Shown: piece by piece, positions 1 to 8,500 of the stretch
How the letters are laid out: each line of letters begins with the position of its first letter
Position numbering within the stretch: position 1 is the first letter of the stretch
NCBI GenBank assembly: GCA_040217695.1
Contig: JBEHWO010000081.1
Coordinates: forward strand, 1-19,742
From: CALARM01 sp040217695
GTDB lineage: Bacteria > Vulcanimicrobiota > SpSt-956 > JAKJGF01
Length of the DNA: 19,742 nt
Reading direction: 5' to 3'
Notes under the pieces: model-generated
Told to the model about the DNA's origin: nothing
The model's database searches: none
The model's input: only the letters and a program-made list of their open reading frames with translations
Position numbers and translations under genes: made by a program

Positions 1-1197
1 ATCATCTGTAAAATCCAATTTATCAAGTTCTTTGAGAAGATCGTCTCTTTTAAATCGCATATGTTCCAGAGATTTTAATTGTGCCAGTTTAAAAGGTTCT
101 ATATCTGTAGATGTTAATAAAGAATAAAAGGTTTCCCTGTCTATTTCATAACAGTTCAATTCACCTTTTAAAATTAATTTAAATCCCCAGAAAAGTATGG
201 TACATATGATAAGCATGAAAAAGACAAAACCTGCTATTCCTGTTTCGGCAGCAATCTGTGCGTAATAATTATGGGTATAATGAGAAAAATATAAAACATT
301 CTGTTGATACCTTGGATAAACACGTCCAAAATTGCCCAGTCCCACTCCTGTTGCAGGATTGGCCAGAGCAATCTTTACAGCGCCGGTCCAGAACTGAAAT
401 CTTGCAGTTACAGAAGAATGTTCCATATCGGTTATGGTTCCTGCCCTGTCAATAACAGCATTTATGTGAGTATCTCTGGTAACAGAGGGAAAAAAACAAA
501 CAAATACAATAGCAGAAATTATATAAAAGGATAATCTGAAAACAACCAGTCCAAATCCCTGTTTTCTCAAACCTGCAAGCAACATTACAAGAACTACTAT
601 AATGGCAATCCATCCTCCCCTTGACTGGGTAAGGAAAAGACAGCTTAAAAATATTACACTCAAAACCATGAGAAAAACTTTTGGCCAGAAAGAGACTTTA
701 CCGTTTGACATGGATATTGCAAGAGGGAGCAAAATAAGTAAATAACCGGCCAGAGCATCACTTTGATAAAATGTAGAATACATTCTTGAGTCCTGCACAC
801 CGGGAAATAATAAGAAAACAATGCCCAGAAAGGAGACCAGTGAACCTGCAATTATAATAACTGTAATTATGGACTTTAATAATGTTTTATCATTAATACT
901 GGCCAGCAACCATGCAAGTATCATATAATCCATGAGCCTGATAAGTTCTTCCACACTCGGTCTTGTACATATAGAAAAACAGATTGACACAAACATCCAT
1001 AAGACAAAGAGGAATAAAACAGGAGCTATATAGGGGATTTTATATGAATTATTTTTGTTTCTAAAGAATAATACAAGAAAACATAATAATAAAACAAGAA
1101 AATGAACGACTGTAGCAGCTCTCATATGACGTCCGCCCCAGTCAAGAGGAGCATAGAGCAATATAAAACTAATAATAATAAATAGAGGCGCTCTCAA
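1..1197 (-). CDS. O-antigen ligase/polymerase family membrane protein (3' end outside window)
   Basis: Translating the minus strand below about 1200 gives an uninterrupted reading frame of nearly 400 residues that runs off the left edge, so the C-terminus is missing. It is very hydrophobic, with many predicted membrane helices. It carries the signature blocks of the Wzy_C/WaaL family: TQSRGGWIA after a helix, then GVGLGNFGRVYP, then HNYYAQIAAETGIAG in the large periplasmic loop and following helix. Members of this family join or polymerise surface glycans in the inner membrane. After the last visible helix there is a hydrophilic cytoplasmic-looking extension. No ATG is available before the first helix. 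The frame opens after a stop near 1250, and I chose TTG at 1197, which keeps the first helix; its ribosome site is weak. ATG at 1125 would remove that helix. It follows the TPR-roadblock gene by 29 bp and is probably the next gene of the same operon. Ligase and polymerase cannot be told apart here. Confidence 0.85.
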   Translation of the reverse strand, partial: MRAPLFIIISFILLYAPLDWGGRHMRAATVVHFLVLLLCFLVLFFRNKNNSYKIPYIAPVLFLFVLWMFVSICFSICTRPSVEELIRLMDYMILAWLLASINDKTLLKSIITVIIIAGSLVSFLGIVFLLFPGVQDSRMYSTFYQSDALAGYLLILLPLAISMSNGKVSFWPKVFLMVLSVIFLSCLFLTQSRGGWIAIIVVLVMLLAGLRKQGFGLVVFRLSFYIISAIVFVCFFPSVTRDTHINAVIDRAGTITDMEHSSVTARFQFWTGAVKIALANPATGVGLGNFGRVYPRYQQNVLYFSHYTHNYYAQIAAETGIAGFVFFMLIICTILFWGFKLILKGELNCYEIDRETFYSLLTSTDIEPFKLAQLKSLEHMRFKRDDLLKELDKLDFTDD

Positions 1198-1226
1198 CTT
1201 ATTAATCAGAATACACCGCTTTCTGC

Positions 1227-2579
1227 CTAATTTCCATCCAGAAAGGATGCAAACTCAGATGTACGAAGAGCCTTTATAAGTTCTTTTTCATTTTTATCAA
1301 TTATAATTTTGAGAGCACCAAGATTACTGCCTGTAGCACCGTTTACAACCAGAATTAAATCTCTGGCTATCATCTTAATAAATATCAACCCCTGCTGGTA
1401 TTCAGTCACCCAGTAATCCATAGATTTCCAAGATTTCAGCAGGGAAATACTTTCAGCGACAATAGTTCCAAGGCTATCTCCTGATTGTGTCGAAGAGGAT
1501 TTGACTACAATTCCGGTCAGATCGACAATAACAACCTCTGAAACCATTTTATTTGAAGCAAAATCCTGAAGAGAAGCAGCAAAGATTTCCCCGAGTTTTT
1601 TATAGATTTCCTCTTTCTTTTTACGTTCTTCTTCTTTTGCTTTGAGCTTTTCTTCTTCTTCCTTCCTGAGTCTTTCTTCTTCTTCTGCTTTGAGCTTTTC
1701 TTCTTCTTCCTTCCTGAGTCTTTCTTCTTCTTCTGCTTTGAGTCTCTCTTCTTCTTCTGCTTTGAGTCTTTCTTCTTCTTCCTTTCTGAGTCTTTCTTCT
1801 TCTTCTGCTTTGAGTCTTTCTTCTTCTTCTGCTTTGAGCTTTTCTTCTTCTTCCTTTCTGAGTCTTTCTTCTTCTTCTGCTTTGAGTCTCTCTTCTTCTT
1901 CCTTTCTGAGTCTTTCTTCTTCTTCTGCTTTGAGTCTCTCTTCTTCTTCCTTCCTGAGTCTTTCTTCTTCTTCTTTTCTTCTTTCTTCCTGTTGTCTTAA
2001 CTTTTCTTCTACTTCCAGTTCTGATTCTTTAACGAAAGTAATAATTTCTTCAATACTTGTTTTACGTTTTAGACACATCTGAAGGTCAAATTCTAAAAAA
2101 ATATCATCAGGGAAATTATTTAATGTATCATGATAATCTTTTATCTGTTCTTCAAGTTCATATTTTTCCTTTAATAAATCATCTGAAAACTGCCGAACCC
2201 CTTCCAGTTCAGGGGAAAATTCCGGTAAATTATTTAATTTCTCAACAATTTCATCAGAAGGAGGTACATTTTTTTTCTGTAACTGTGCCAGTAAAAATCT
2301 GGCTTCCACGTTATGAGGAGCATCTCCTAAAAGCTTTACAAGTTCAATGTAAGCTTCATTAATCATTTTCTGATATATAAATATCCTGACAATAGCATTT
2401 TGTGCCTTTACATTATAAGGATCAATTTTGATTATTTTCTGATAACCTGATAATGCTGCAAGTTTTTTACCTCTCTTAAGATTGGCATCAGCATATAACA
2501 TCAATGAAGGAATATCTTCCGGACTCTGTGTTATCATCTCTTCATATTTATCAATCTGATGATCCAGACTAATTTTCAT
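1227..2579 (-). CDS. TPR - charged single helix - roadblock/LC7 fusion protein
   Basis: This is a 450-residue soluble protein in three parts. Residues 1 to about 120 look like two or three TPR units (Y-K-I-I-K-I-D-P type ends), followed by a helical stretch to about 200. Residues 203-314 are fourteen exact-length octads of the form EEEERLRK, EEEERLKA or EEEEKLKA, predicted to be a long isolated charged helix. Residues about 325-445 form a roadblock/LC7 domain: VVIVDLTGIVVKSS, then GLIFIKMIARDLILVVNG, then a GSNLGALK end. Roadblock domains dimerise and bind or regulate small Ras-like GTPases. The start is ATG at 2579, preceded by GAGGGG about 8 nt upstream; this ATG overlaps the end of the kinase gene by 11 bp, so translation is probably coupled. 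An in-frame upstream extension to 2669 lies wholly inside the kinase gene and is rejected. Partners are unknown; a GTPase is expected but not seen here. Confidence 0.85.
   Translation of the reverse strand: MKISLDHQIDKYEEMITQSPEDIPSLMLYADANLKRGKKLAALSGYQKIIKIDPYNVKAQNAIVRIFIYQKMINEAYIELVKLLGDAPHNVEARFLLAQLQKKNVPPSDEIVEKLNNLPEFSPELEGVRQFSDDLLKEKYELEEQIKDYHDTLNNFPDDIFLEFDLQMCLKRKTSIEEIITFVKESELEVEEKLRQQEERRKEEEERLRKEEEERLKAEEEERLRKEEEERLKAEEEERLRKEEEEKLKAEEEERLKAEEEERLRKEEEERLKAEEEERLKAEEEERLRKEEEEKLKAEEEERLRKEEEEKLKAKEEERKKKEEIYKKLGEIFAASLQDFASNKMVSEVVIVDLTGIVVKSSSTQSGDSLGTIVAESISLLKSWKSMDYWVTEYQQGLIFIKMIARDLILVVNGATGSNLGALKIIIDKNEKELIKALRTSEFASFLDGN
1638..1973 (-). repeat. 24-bp coding tandem repeat, 14 units
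   Basis: Fourteen consecutive 24-bp units encode the octads of the charged helix in the TPR-roadblock fusion. Units differ only at the residue-5 codon (Arg or Lys), the final dipeptide (Arg-Lys or Lys-Ala) and a few third positions, so the array is also nearly identical at DNA level. Unit length is a multiple of three, so gain or loss of units by slippage keeps the frame and only changes the length of the helix. The opposite strand shows a serine/leucine-rich open frame that is a by-product of the repeat. Confidence 0.95.
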
Positions 2580-4173
2580 TAAATTTCCCCTCTTTCGGCA
2601 AGTAAAAAATAAATCTACTACCTTTATCAAGTTCGCTTTCCACTCTAATACTTCCTCCATGAACTTCAAGAATATATTTCACATTTGCAAGCCCCAGACC
2701 TATTCCTTTTATCTTTGTTGTCATGGCACTGTCACCGCGATAAAATTTTTCAAACAAACGGGGAATAACCTCGCCGGATATGCCTATACCGTTATCAGCA
2801 ACCGTTATTTCCCAGATATGTCCGTTATCTGTTAAGGTAACTGATATATCTCCTCCGTCAGGTGAATATTTAATAGCATTACTTAAAAGATTAATCATAA
2901 CCCTGTAAAGCATATCTTCATCACCTATGAGAATACAGGCCCTGACTGTTGAATTAAATATAATTTTATGAACAGCCTGGGGAGACATTACCACTATTGA
3001 TTTATTTATAATATTAACCAGATCTATCCGTTCCTTTTTAAATTCGTATCGTCCTGCTTCGAGTCTGGATAAATCAAGTAAATTATTTATAAGATCCAGC
3101 AATCGAGAGGATTCTTCCTGAATAATAGAAAGGTATTTTTTTCTCCTGTTTCTGTCAAGCTCTTTATTAATAAGTATATCTACAAACCCCATAATAGAAG
3201 TAAGAGGAGTACGTAACTCATGAGAAACCATAGAAACAAAATCAGATTTCATCTGCTGTATTTTTTTCATATGAGTTATATCATGAAAAACTATGACTTT
3301 AAAAAAAATCTCTTTCGAAATATCTCTTATAAAAGAACAATGTACATCAAATATTTTTCCGTCTTTCCCGACAGGAAGCTCAATAAAATTGATTGCATCA
3401 GGATTTTCCGAAACTTCTTCGACAAGAGAAATATATGCAGGTTCAGCTATTAATTCTCTGTAATTCATACCTTCCATAGAAGAACTTTTTACACAGAAAA
3501 GCTTTTCCATTGCCGAATTAATCAATACAATCTCATTGGAATCACTTAAAACCATAACTCCGTCTGAAAGACTTTTAAGTACTGCTTCTGTCTTAATTTT
3601 TTCAAAGGTTATTTTTCTGTTCAGTTGTTCCAGTTCTATCGCTCTTTGCTTTTCCAGATCATATAGACGGGCATTTTCTATTGCAATAGCAGCCTGATCG
3701 CCTATCATGGAAAGAAACTTGAGCTGGTCTTCAGTGAAATCATCTTTAGGAGAAGCTTTTCTCAGATTCAACACCCCTCTTAACTGATCTTTAACCTTAA
3801 GGGGTACGCAGAGACTCGATTTTATATCTTCCTGCCTGAGAACAATATTGGTAAATTCACTCTTGTCTGCTTTTCCCACAAGCAAAAGAGGTTCTCCTGT
3901 GAGTGCAACCTTTCCTGATATACTATCACCGAGTTTTACCGAAACATCTTTAACTTTATCCAGATCGAGGCCTATAGCTACCGTAACAACCAGTTCTTCC
4001 TTTTCGTTAAGAAGCATAATAGACCCTGCTTCAGCTCCCAGATATTTTATAGTCATTTTCATAATAAGATCCAGTACTTCCGGGAGGTTCAGAGTGGAAT
4101 TTATAGCTTTAGCTATTTCATATAAAGCCAGTAATTCCTCTGATGTTTTATAAGATGATAGAATACCTGACAT
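2569..4173 (-). CDS. Soluble GAF-PAS sensor histidine kinase
   Basis: The 534-residue protein has no membrane segment, so it should sense a cytoplasmic signal. Residues about 14-168 form a GAF domain (GSIMLLNEKEELVV, SLCVPLKVKDQLRGVLNL, FTEDQLKFLSMIGDQAAIAIENARL). A coiled-coil linker follows at about 168-195, then a PAS domain at about 193-300 (SDGVMVLSDSNEIVLINSAM). The HisKA dimerisation helix carries the phospho-acceptor His318 in FVSMVSHELRTPLTSIMGF. The ATPase domain has the N box NLLSNAIKYSPDGG, G1 DNGIGI, F box LFEKFYRGDS and G2 KGIGLGLANVKYI, so it should be catalytically active. There is no receiver domain, and no response regulator is encoded in the window. It lies between two roadblock genes, which recalls actinobacterial conservons, where a histidine kinase, a roadblock protein and a GTPase are neighbours. 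The ligand of GAF or PAS cannot be read from the sequence. Confidence 0.95.
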   Translation of the reverse strand: MSGILSSYKTSEELLALYEIAKAINSTLNLPEVLDLIMKMTIKYLGAEAGSIMLLNEKEELVVTVAIGLDLDKVKDVSVKLGDSISGKVALTGEPLLLVGKADKSEFTNIVLRQEDIKSSLCVPLKVKDQLRGVLNLRKASPKDDFTEDQLKFLSMIGDQAAIAIENARLYDLEKQRAIELEQLNRKITFEKIKTEAVLKSLSDGVMVLSDSNEIVLINSAMEKLFCVKSSSMEGMNYRELIAEPAYISLVEEVSENPDAINFIELPVGKDGKIFDVHCSFIRDISKEIFFKVIVFHDITHMKKIQQMKSDFVSMVSHELRTPLTSIMGFVDILINKELDRNRRKKYLSIIQEESSRLLDLINNLLDLSRLEAGRYEFKKERIDLVNIINKSIVVMSPQAVHKIIFNSTVRACILIGDEDMLYRVMINLLSNAIKYSPDGGDISVTLTDNGHIWEITVADNGIGISGEVIPRLFEKFYRGDSAMTTKIKGIGLGLANVKYILEVHGGSIRVESELDKGSRFIFYLPKEGKFNEN

Positions 4174-4215
4174 AATTCAACTTTCTATTAATATTAATTA
4201 TAATTTATTTCATCC

Positions 4216-4290
4216 TCGTAATGCGTAATGCGTAATAAGTAATGCGTCATTGATTATATTCCTACGCATCACGCATCACGCATCACGATC
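4216..4290. repeat. Heptamer-period palindromic element (GTAATGC / GCATCAC)
   Basis: Between the roadblock and kinase genes lie four 7-bp units of GTAATGC type (4218-4245, the third one degenerate) and, after a spacer of about 16 bp, three units of ACGCATC (4264-4284). The second array is the reverse complement of GTGATGC, so the two arrays can fold into an imperfect stem of about 24 bp. The element fills most of the 126-bp gap within an otherwise tight operon. It could act as an mRNA stability or attenuation element, or be a mobile or slippage-derived repeat. AT-rich stretches around it offer possible weak promoter -10 boxes, but none with a convincing -35. Confidence 0.85.
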
Positions 4291-4299
4291 ATAAATCAC

Positions 4300-4656
4300 C
4301 TAAATAGCTGATCCCAGGGCTTTTTTCTGTTTTCTGACTTCATATCTTATCCTGCCAAGGTTTGCTCCCTTGGTAGCAATAATAACAAGAATTTTATCTT
4401 CTGCTACAGGCTCCATAGCTATAACATTATCCACATATTCAATGACAGAATGTGTAACTGCACCTTTAGATAATTGCTGTCCCATAATCTCAGCAGATTT
4501 TAAACCTTTAGAGGCCAGAAGACCAATATCATTTAAATCTGAAGAGGAAAAATTCTCTATTACACTGTTCAATATTTTACCCTGTGCATCAACTATTAAG
4601 CCTGCTACGACACCGCCTAATTTTATAAATTCATTTAAAATATCTTCTGCAGACAA
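4300..4656 (-). CDS. Roadblock/LC7 domain protein (MglB-like fold)
   Basis: This 118-residue protein is a single roadblock domain with no extra regions. Visible family features are GLIVDAQGKILNS on the central strands, the helix with LNDIGLLASKGLKSAEIMG, the strand pair HSVIEYVDNVIAMEPV and DKILVIIATKG, and the C-terminal helix that starts with ANLGRIRYEVRKQKKA. Bacterial roadblock proteins such as MglB act as homodimers and serve as GTPase-activating or recruiting partners of MglA-type GTPases. No GTPase gene is in the window, so which GTPase, if any, it serves is open. The start is TTG at 4656, chosen because GGAGG lies 6-7 nt upstream and the fold begins right after it. The gene follows the membrane protein gene by 18 bp. 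Confidence 0.92.
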   Translation of the reverse strand: MSAEDILNEFIKLGGVVAGLIVDAQGKILNSVIENFSSSDLNDIGLLASKGLKSAEIMGQQLSKGAVTHSVIEYVDNVIAMEPVAEDKILVIIATKGANLGRIRYEVRKQKKALGSAI

Positions 4657-4674
4657 AGGACACCTCCGTTAAAA

Positions 4675-5502
4675 TTAATTGGACATTTTTCTCGGTAAAT
4701 CAATACGCCCGCCTTTAGCACCTGAAGACGGTATATCCTTATCAGAACTTTTCCCCTTTTGGGGCAATTCAATTCTCATGGCTTTCATCGGCCCTGCCCT
4801 GTCAACGGAAAGTTCCGGAAAAGAAGGAGAATTTTCGATTTTCTTATTAGATGGCATATCCTTTCTGGGAAGTTCTATTTTAAGCCCGTTTTCACTTCTT
4901 TTAGAAGAACTTACCGCAGAAATGGGAGTGATTTTTTCAGGAAGAGGAAATTTATTCTTTTTGACATGTGAATCCGGAATGCTTCTTCCCTCAAATTCCA
5001 TATCGGTGGCAGAAGAATAATCTGCTACATCCATGCCTGAAGGCTCACCATAGATATTATCTGATATATCTTCTGACATAAAATCTTTCTGTAAATTAAA
5101 ATCCTTTTCCTGAAGTAAAGAATCTTCATATAATTTAATCTCAGATTGAAGTAAATCTAATTCATCTTCACCGGGAGATGAACTTATCAGATAGTTCGGT
5201 CTGGAAGAATTCAATTCATCCTGAGAAACTAATTTATAGTTCATATCAGATGTAAAGCCGGAAGGGTCTGATTTAACAAAAGGATCATTTGGCAATACTT
5301 TAACCTTTGAAACCTCGGAAGAAATTATTGTTTCCTGCTGCTGCTTTTTTACCACACTGGCTATAATAAGCCATACAATAAGGGCAATAAATATGAAAGA
5401 ACTTATTGCAAATACAAACCATAACGTATCAAGATTATTATGGGCAAATCTCTCAAGATTATTTAACATCATGGTTACAGAAGACAAAGCAATCATTGGC
5501 AT
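4675..5502 (-). CDS. Single-pass membrane protein with repeated LP[RQ]K tail motif, unknown function
   Basis: I do not recognise a family. The 275-residue product has one strongly hydrophobic segment at residues about 27-51, followed by KK. The positive-inside rule puts the long C-terminal region in the cytoplasm. Residues 52-275 are polar, rich in Ser, Asp, Glu and Lys, and probably disordered. The tail carries a repeated short motif: IELPRK (209-214), IELPQK (244-249) and IDLPRK (267-272, next to the C-terminus), with a degenerate FPLPEK at 185-190. Such repeats suggest docking sites for a partner, for example a TPR groove or roadblock dimer of the same operon; that is inference. ATG at 5502 was preferred to the in-frame ATG at 5538 because GAAGGTG sits 6 nt before it and the longer form would overlap the TPR gene. 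It lies 22 bp after the giant TPR gene. Confidence 0.75.
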   Translation of the reverse strand: MPMIALSSVTMMLNNLERFAHNNLDTLWFVFAISSFIFIALIVWLIIASVVKKQQQETIISSEVSKVKVLPNDPFVKSDPSGFTSDMNYKLVSQDELNSSRPNYLISSSPGEDELDLLQSEIKLYEDSLLQEKDFNLQKDFMSEDISDNIYGEPSGMDVADYSSATDMEFEGRSIPDSHVKKNKFPLPEKITPISAVSSSKRSENGLKIELPRKDMPSNKKIENSPSFPELSVDRAGPMKAMRIELPQKGKSSDKDIPSSGAKGGRIDLPRKMSN

Positions 5503-5524
5503 ATTAATCACCTTCAACAGGAGG

Positions 5525-8500
5525 TTATTCTGTTTCAATAGTAAATTCTATAAGTTTCGGGTCCGTATCTTCAGGCTCTTTAACAGTTTCTATTTTTCTG
5601 GTCATTTCCATTATCTTTTCCATAGTATCTTTGAATTTTATATTTATTTCACATATTCCCTCATAGGCTTTCTTGGCGTCCTTATATTTACCTATTTCTT
5701 CAAAGGTTTTTCCAAGATCATACCTTAGTTCAAGATACTCATCATCGGGCATACCTGTTGCATCGAGTCCTATTTCCAGAATTTTACGGAACTGGCGTGA
5801 AGCCAGTTCTTTAAAACCTTCCTGATAAAAACAATCACCTATCATTTTCAAAGAAGAAAGCTTTCTGGAACTATCCTTTGATGCAGCATTGAAAGCTCTG
5901 ACAGAATCCTCAATAAATCCTATCTTTTTATATATAATACCCCAGTTATAATAAGCTTCTGCAAGCTGTGGATCAACAATCTCATTAATCTTAACATTAT
6001 CTACCAGTTCATAAACATTGCCGGAAGCAATGAGCTTTTTAGACCACTCTACAGCACTGTCAAGATCACCCTTTCTGGCACAGGTAAGAGTTAATTTAGA
6101 ATATATACCGGGGTAACCGCCCGAAGCATCAAGAACCTTTAAAAAATTAACTATTGCTTCATCCCACATCTGATTATCAAAATAAACATTTCCCATACAG
6201 ACATAGAGTTCAGGACTGTTCTGATTCTCTTTTAATGCCTGCTGAAATGTCAGTACAGCTTTCTCCAGATTACCGCTCTTTGCCTGAGAATTAATAAGAG
6301 AACAGTATTCTTCCAATACTTTATCTTTATGACCGGATTTATCATAGAGACCTATAAGTCTCTGCCTGTAATCAAGGTTTTCCGGTATTAACTGGGTAAT
6401 TTTTGTATAAATCTCTATACTTTCCTCTTCTCTCTGTTCCTTTATCAAAAATTGAGCTACCAGTTCATAGTTTTCTATGGCTGAAGGAATATTGTTTTGA
6501 GATAAATATATCTCTCCGATTGATTTCTGTATTTCTATGGCATCAGAGCCTCTGTCTACTTTGAAATATATATCTACAAGCACTTTATATATTTCTATAA
6601 TCTGGTCTGTCATACCATGTTCCCTGTAAAGAGAAACTATATCAAGACATTCCTTTATGGCATCATCAAAACGATTTAATTTAAGATATTCATCCAGTAA
6701 AATACGATAAATACCTGTAGTATCAGCCAGCTTATTCATTTTAATATAAGTCTGAACCACATCTTTACATTCCGCAATAGCAGTATCAAAATCACCTGCA
6801 CTGGAAAGAACAGAAACAAAGTCTTTCTGGAATGATAAAGCTTTATCAATATTTTCCTCCTGTGAAAGAACCTCTATTATCCTTTTATAATAAGGAATCT
6901 GCTCTTTATGCTTATGCTGTTCCGAATAAAGCTTCAGAATTTCTTCATAAATCCTGAGCCCTTCATCAAACATTTTTCGGGAAAAATACATATCTCCTAT
7001 CCTGGAATTAACATCTATAGATGCATCAATTTCTCCTTTATTTTTATAAACATTTGCCAGATCATGTAATATAGCCACTGCCTTATCTATTTCATTAAAA
7101 TTAAGGTACATATCACTTAATTTTTTATATGATTCAATATTACCTGGCTCCATATCTATTATTTTTTGATAAAGCTCTCTTGCTTCATTCTGCATATCTG
7201 ATTTTACATAAATATCTATAAGAGAGAAATAATGATCTACTGCTTCCTGTGTTCTTCCTTCCTGAGATAAAAGTTCACTTAATTTCACAATTGTCTCAAT
7301 ACTGTCAGGCTGTATTTCAAGAAGATTGTTAAATATTTCTATTGCATAACTGATAAGGTTATGTTCAAGATAAATATCTGCAAGGGACATATATTCCTTG
7401 ACTGCTATATCGGGAATGCCCTGCTTGATATAATAACTGCAGAGTTTTTTTCTTACATTTATATCATTTGGTTCCATATCCAGAACCTTTTTACACATTT
7501 CAATGGATTTCATATAATTGCCTCTTCTGTCATAGGCATTTGCAAGGAAAATATATTCAAGTTTGACCTTTTCTGTCTTACTCTGTAAAGAATAAACTTC
7601 TACTATTTTTTCTCTTACATCCAGATTAACAGGCATATAGCACAGAACACGCCTGTAGACACCGATTGCAGGATCATACTGTTCTTTTTCCACATACACA
7701 TTTCCCAGTGTCAATAACTGTTCTATCGCTTCGTCAATCTGCCCGATAGATAAATAAACATCAACAAGTGTCTCTCTAATGGCACTGTTTCTCTGGTCTA
7801 AATCCAGAACCTTCTTGAAATTATCTATACCTTCTTCCAGCATATCTTTCTCTATATAAATTTCACCTATTTTGGAAAGAGTCGGTATATGATTTGGATC
7901 TGACTCAAGGACGAGTTTAAATTCTTTTATACTCTCTTCATATTCACCTTTTTCAAGATGATTAAGAGCAAGTTCATAATGCATATCTGCACTGTCAGGG
8001 AACAGGGATATCATTCTATGATATGTTTCATCGGCTTTTGTATGCTCTCCTAACTCTCTGTAAAGATTCATAGTAAGCAAATATTCTTCTTTTGCTGCAT
8101 CTGTAAGCCCCTGTTTTGTATAAATCTCTGCAAGTAACATATGGGCATCAACACTTTTGGCATCAAATTCAAAAACCTTTTCACATATATTTGTACCTTC
8201 TTCATAGAGATTTTTATCAAGGTACGTTTTTCCGAGAGCTATAAACTCCGGTATGGCATTCTCTATGTCTTCTATAGCAAGTAAATTATTAATCAATTTA
8301 TGTCTTGCCTGAAGGTTGCCCGGATCAAGGGTAAGAATTTTCTGGTATATTTCTATTACTTTTTCCCTTACTTCTCTGTTGCCCGGTTCCCAGTCAAGAA
8401 GTCTTTCATATAAGAGTATAACCTTGTCAAGGAGGCCGTCTTTAGTATATATATCGGCAAGCCTCATACAGGTCTGTATGGCTTTATCTAACAGACCTTC

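Noticed and set aside
660..851. Minus-strand frame of 63 residues
   Set aside because: It is out of frame with the O-antigen ligase-like gene, which covers the region with strong family motifs.
1638..1973. CRISPR-like regular repeat
   Set aside because: Units are adjacent with no unique spacers and are coding with a 24-bp period.
1642..2082. Plus-strand Ser/Leu-rich open frame of 146 residues
   Set aside because: It is the antisense of the 24-bp repeat encoding the charged helix. Its composition follows from the repeat, and it has no ribosome site.
2580..2669. Upstream in-frame extension of the TPR-roadblock gene
   Set aside because: It lies wholly inside the kinase ATPase domain, while ATG 2579 has a good ribosome site.
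4174..4260. Separate promoter for the kinase gene (TATAAT strings in the AT-rich gap)
   Set aside because: No acceptable -35 box at 16-18 bp; TATAAT is expected by chance in such AT-rich DNA.
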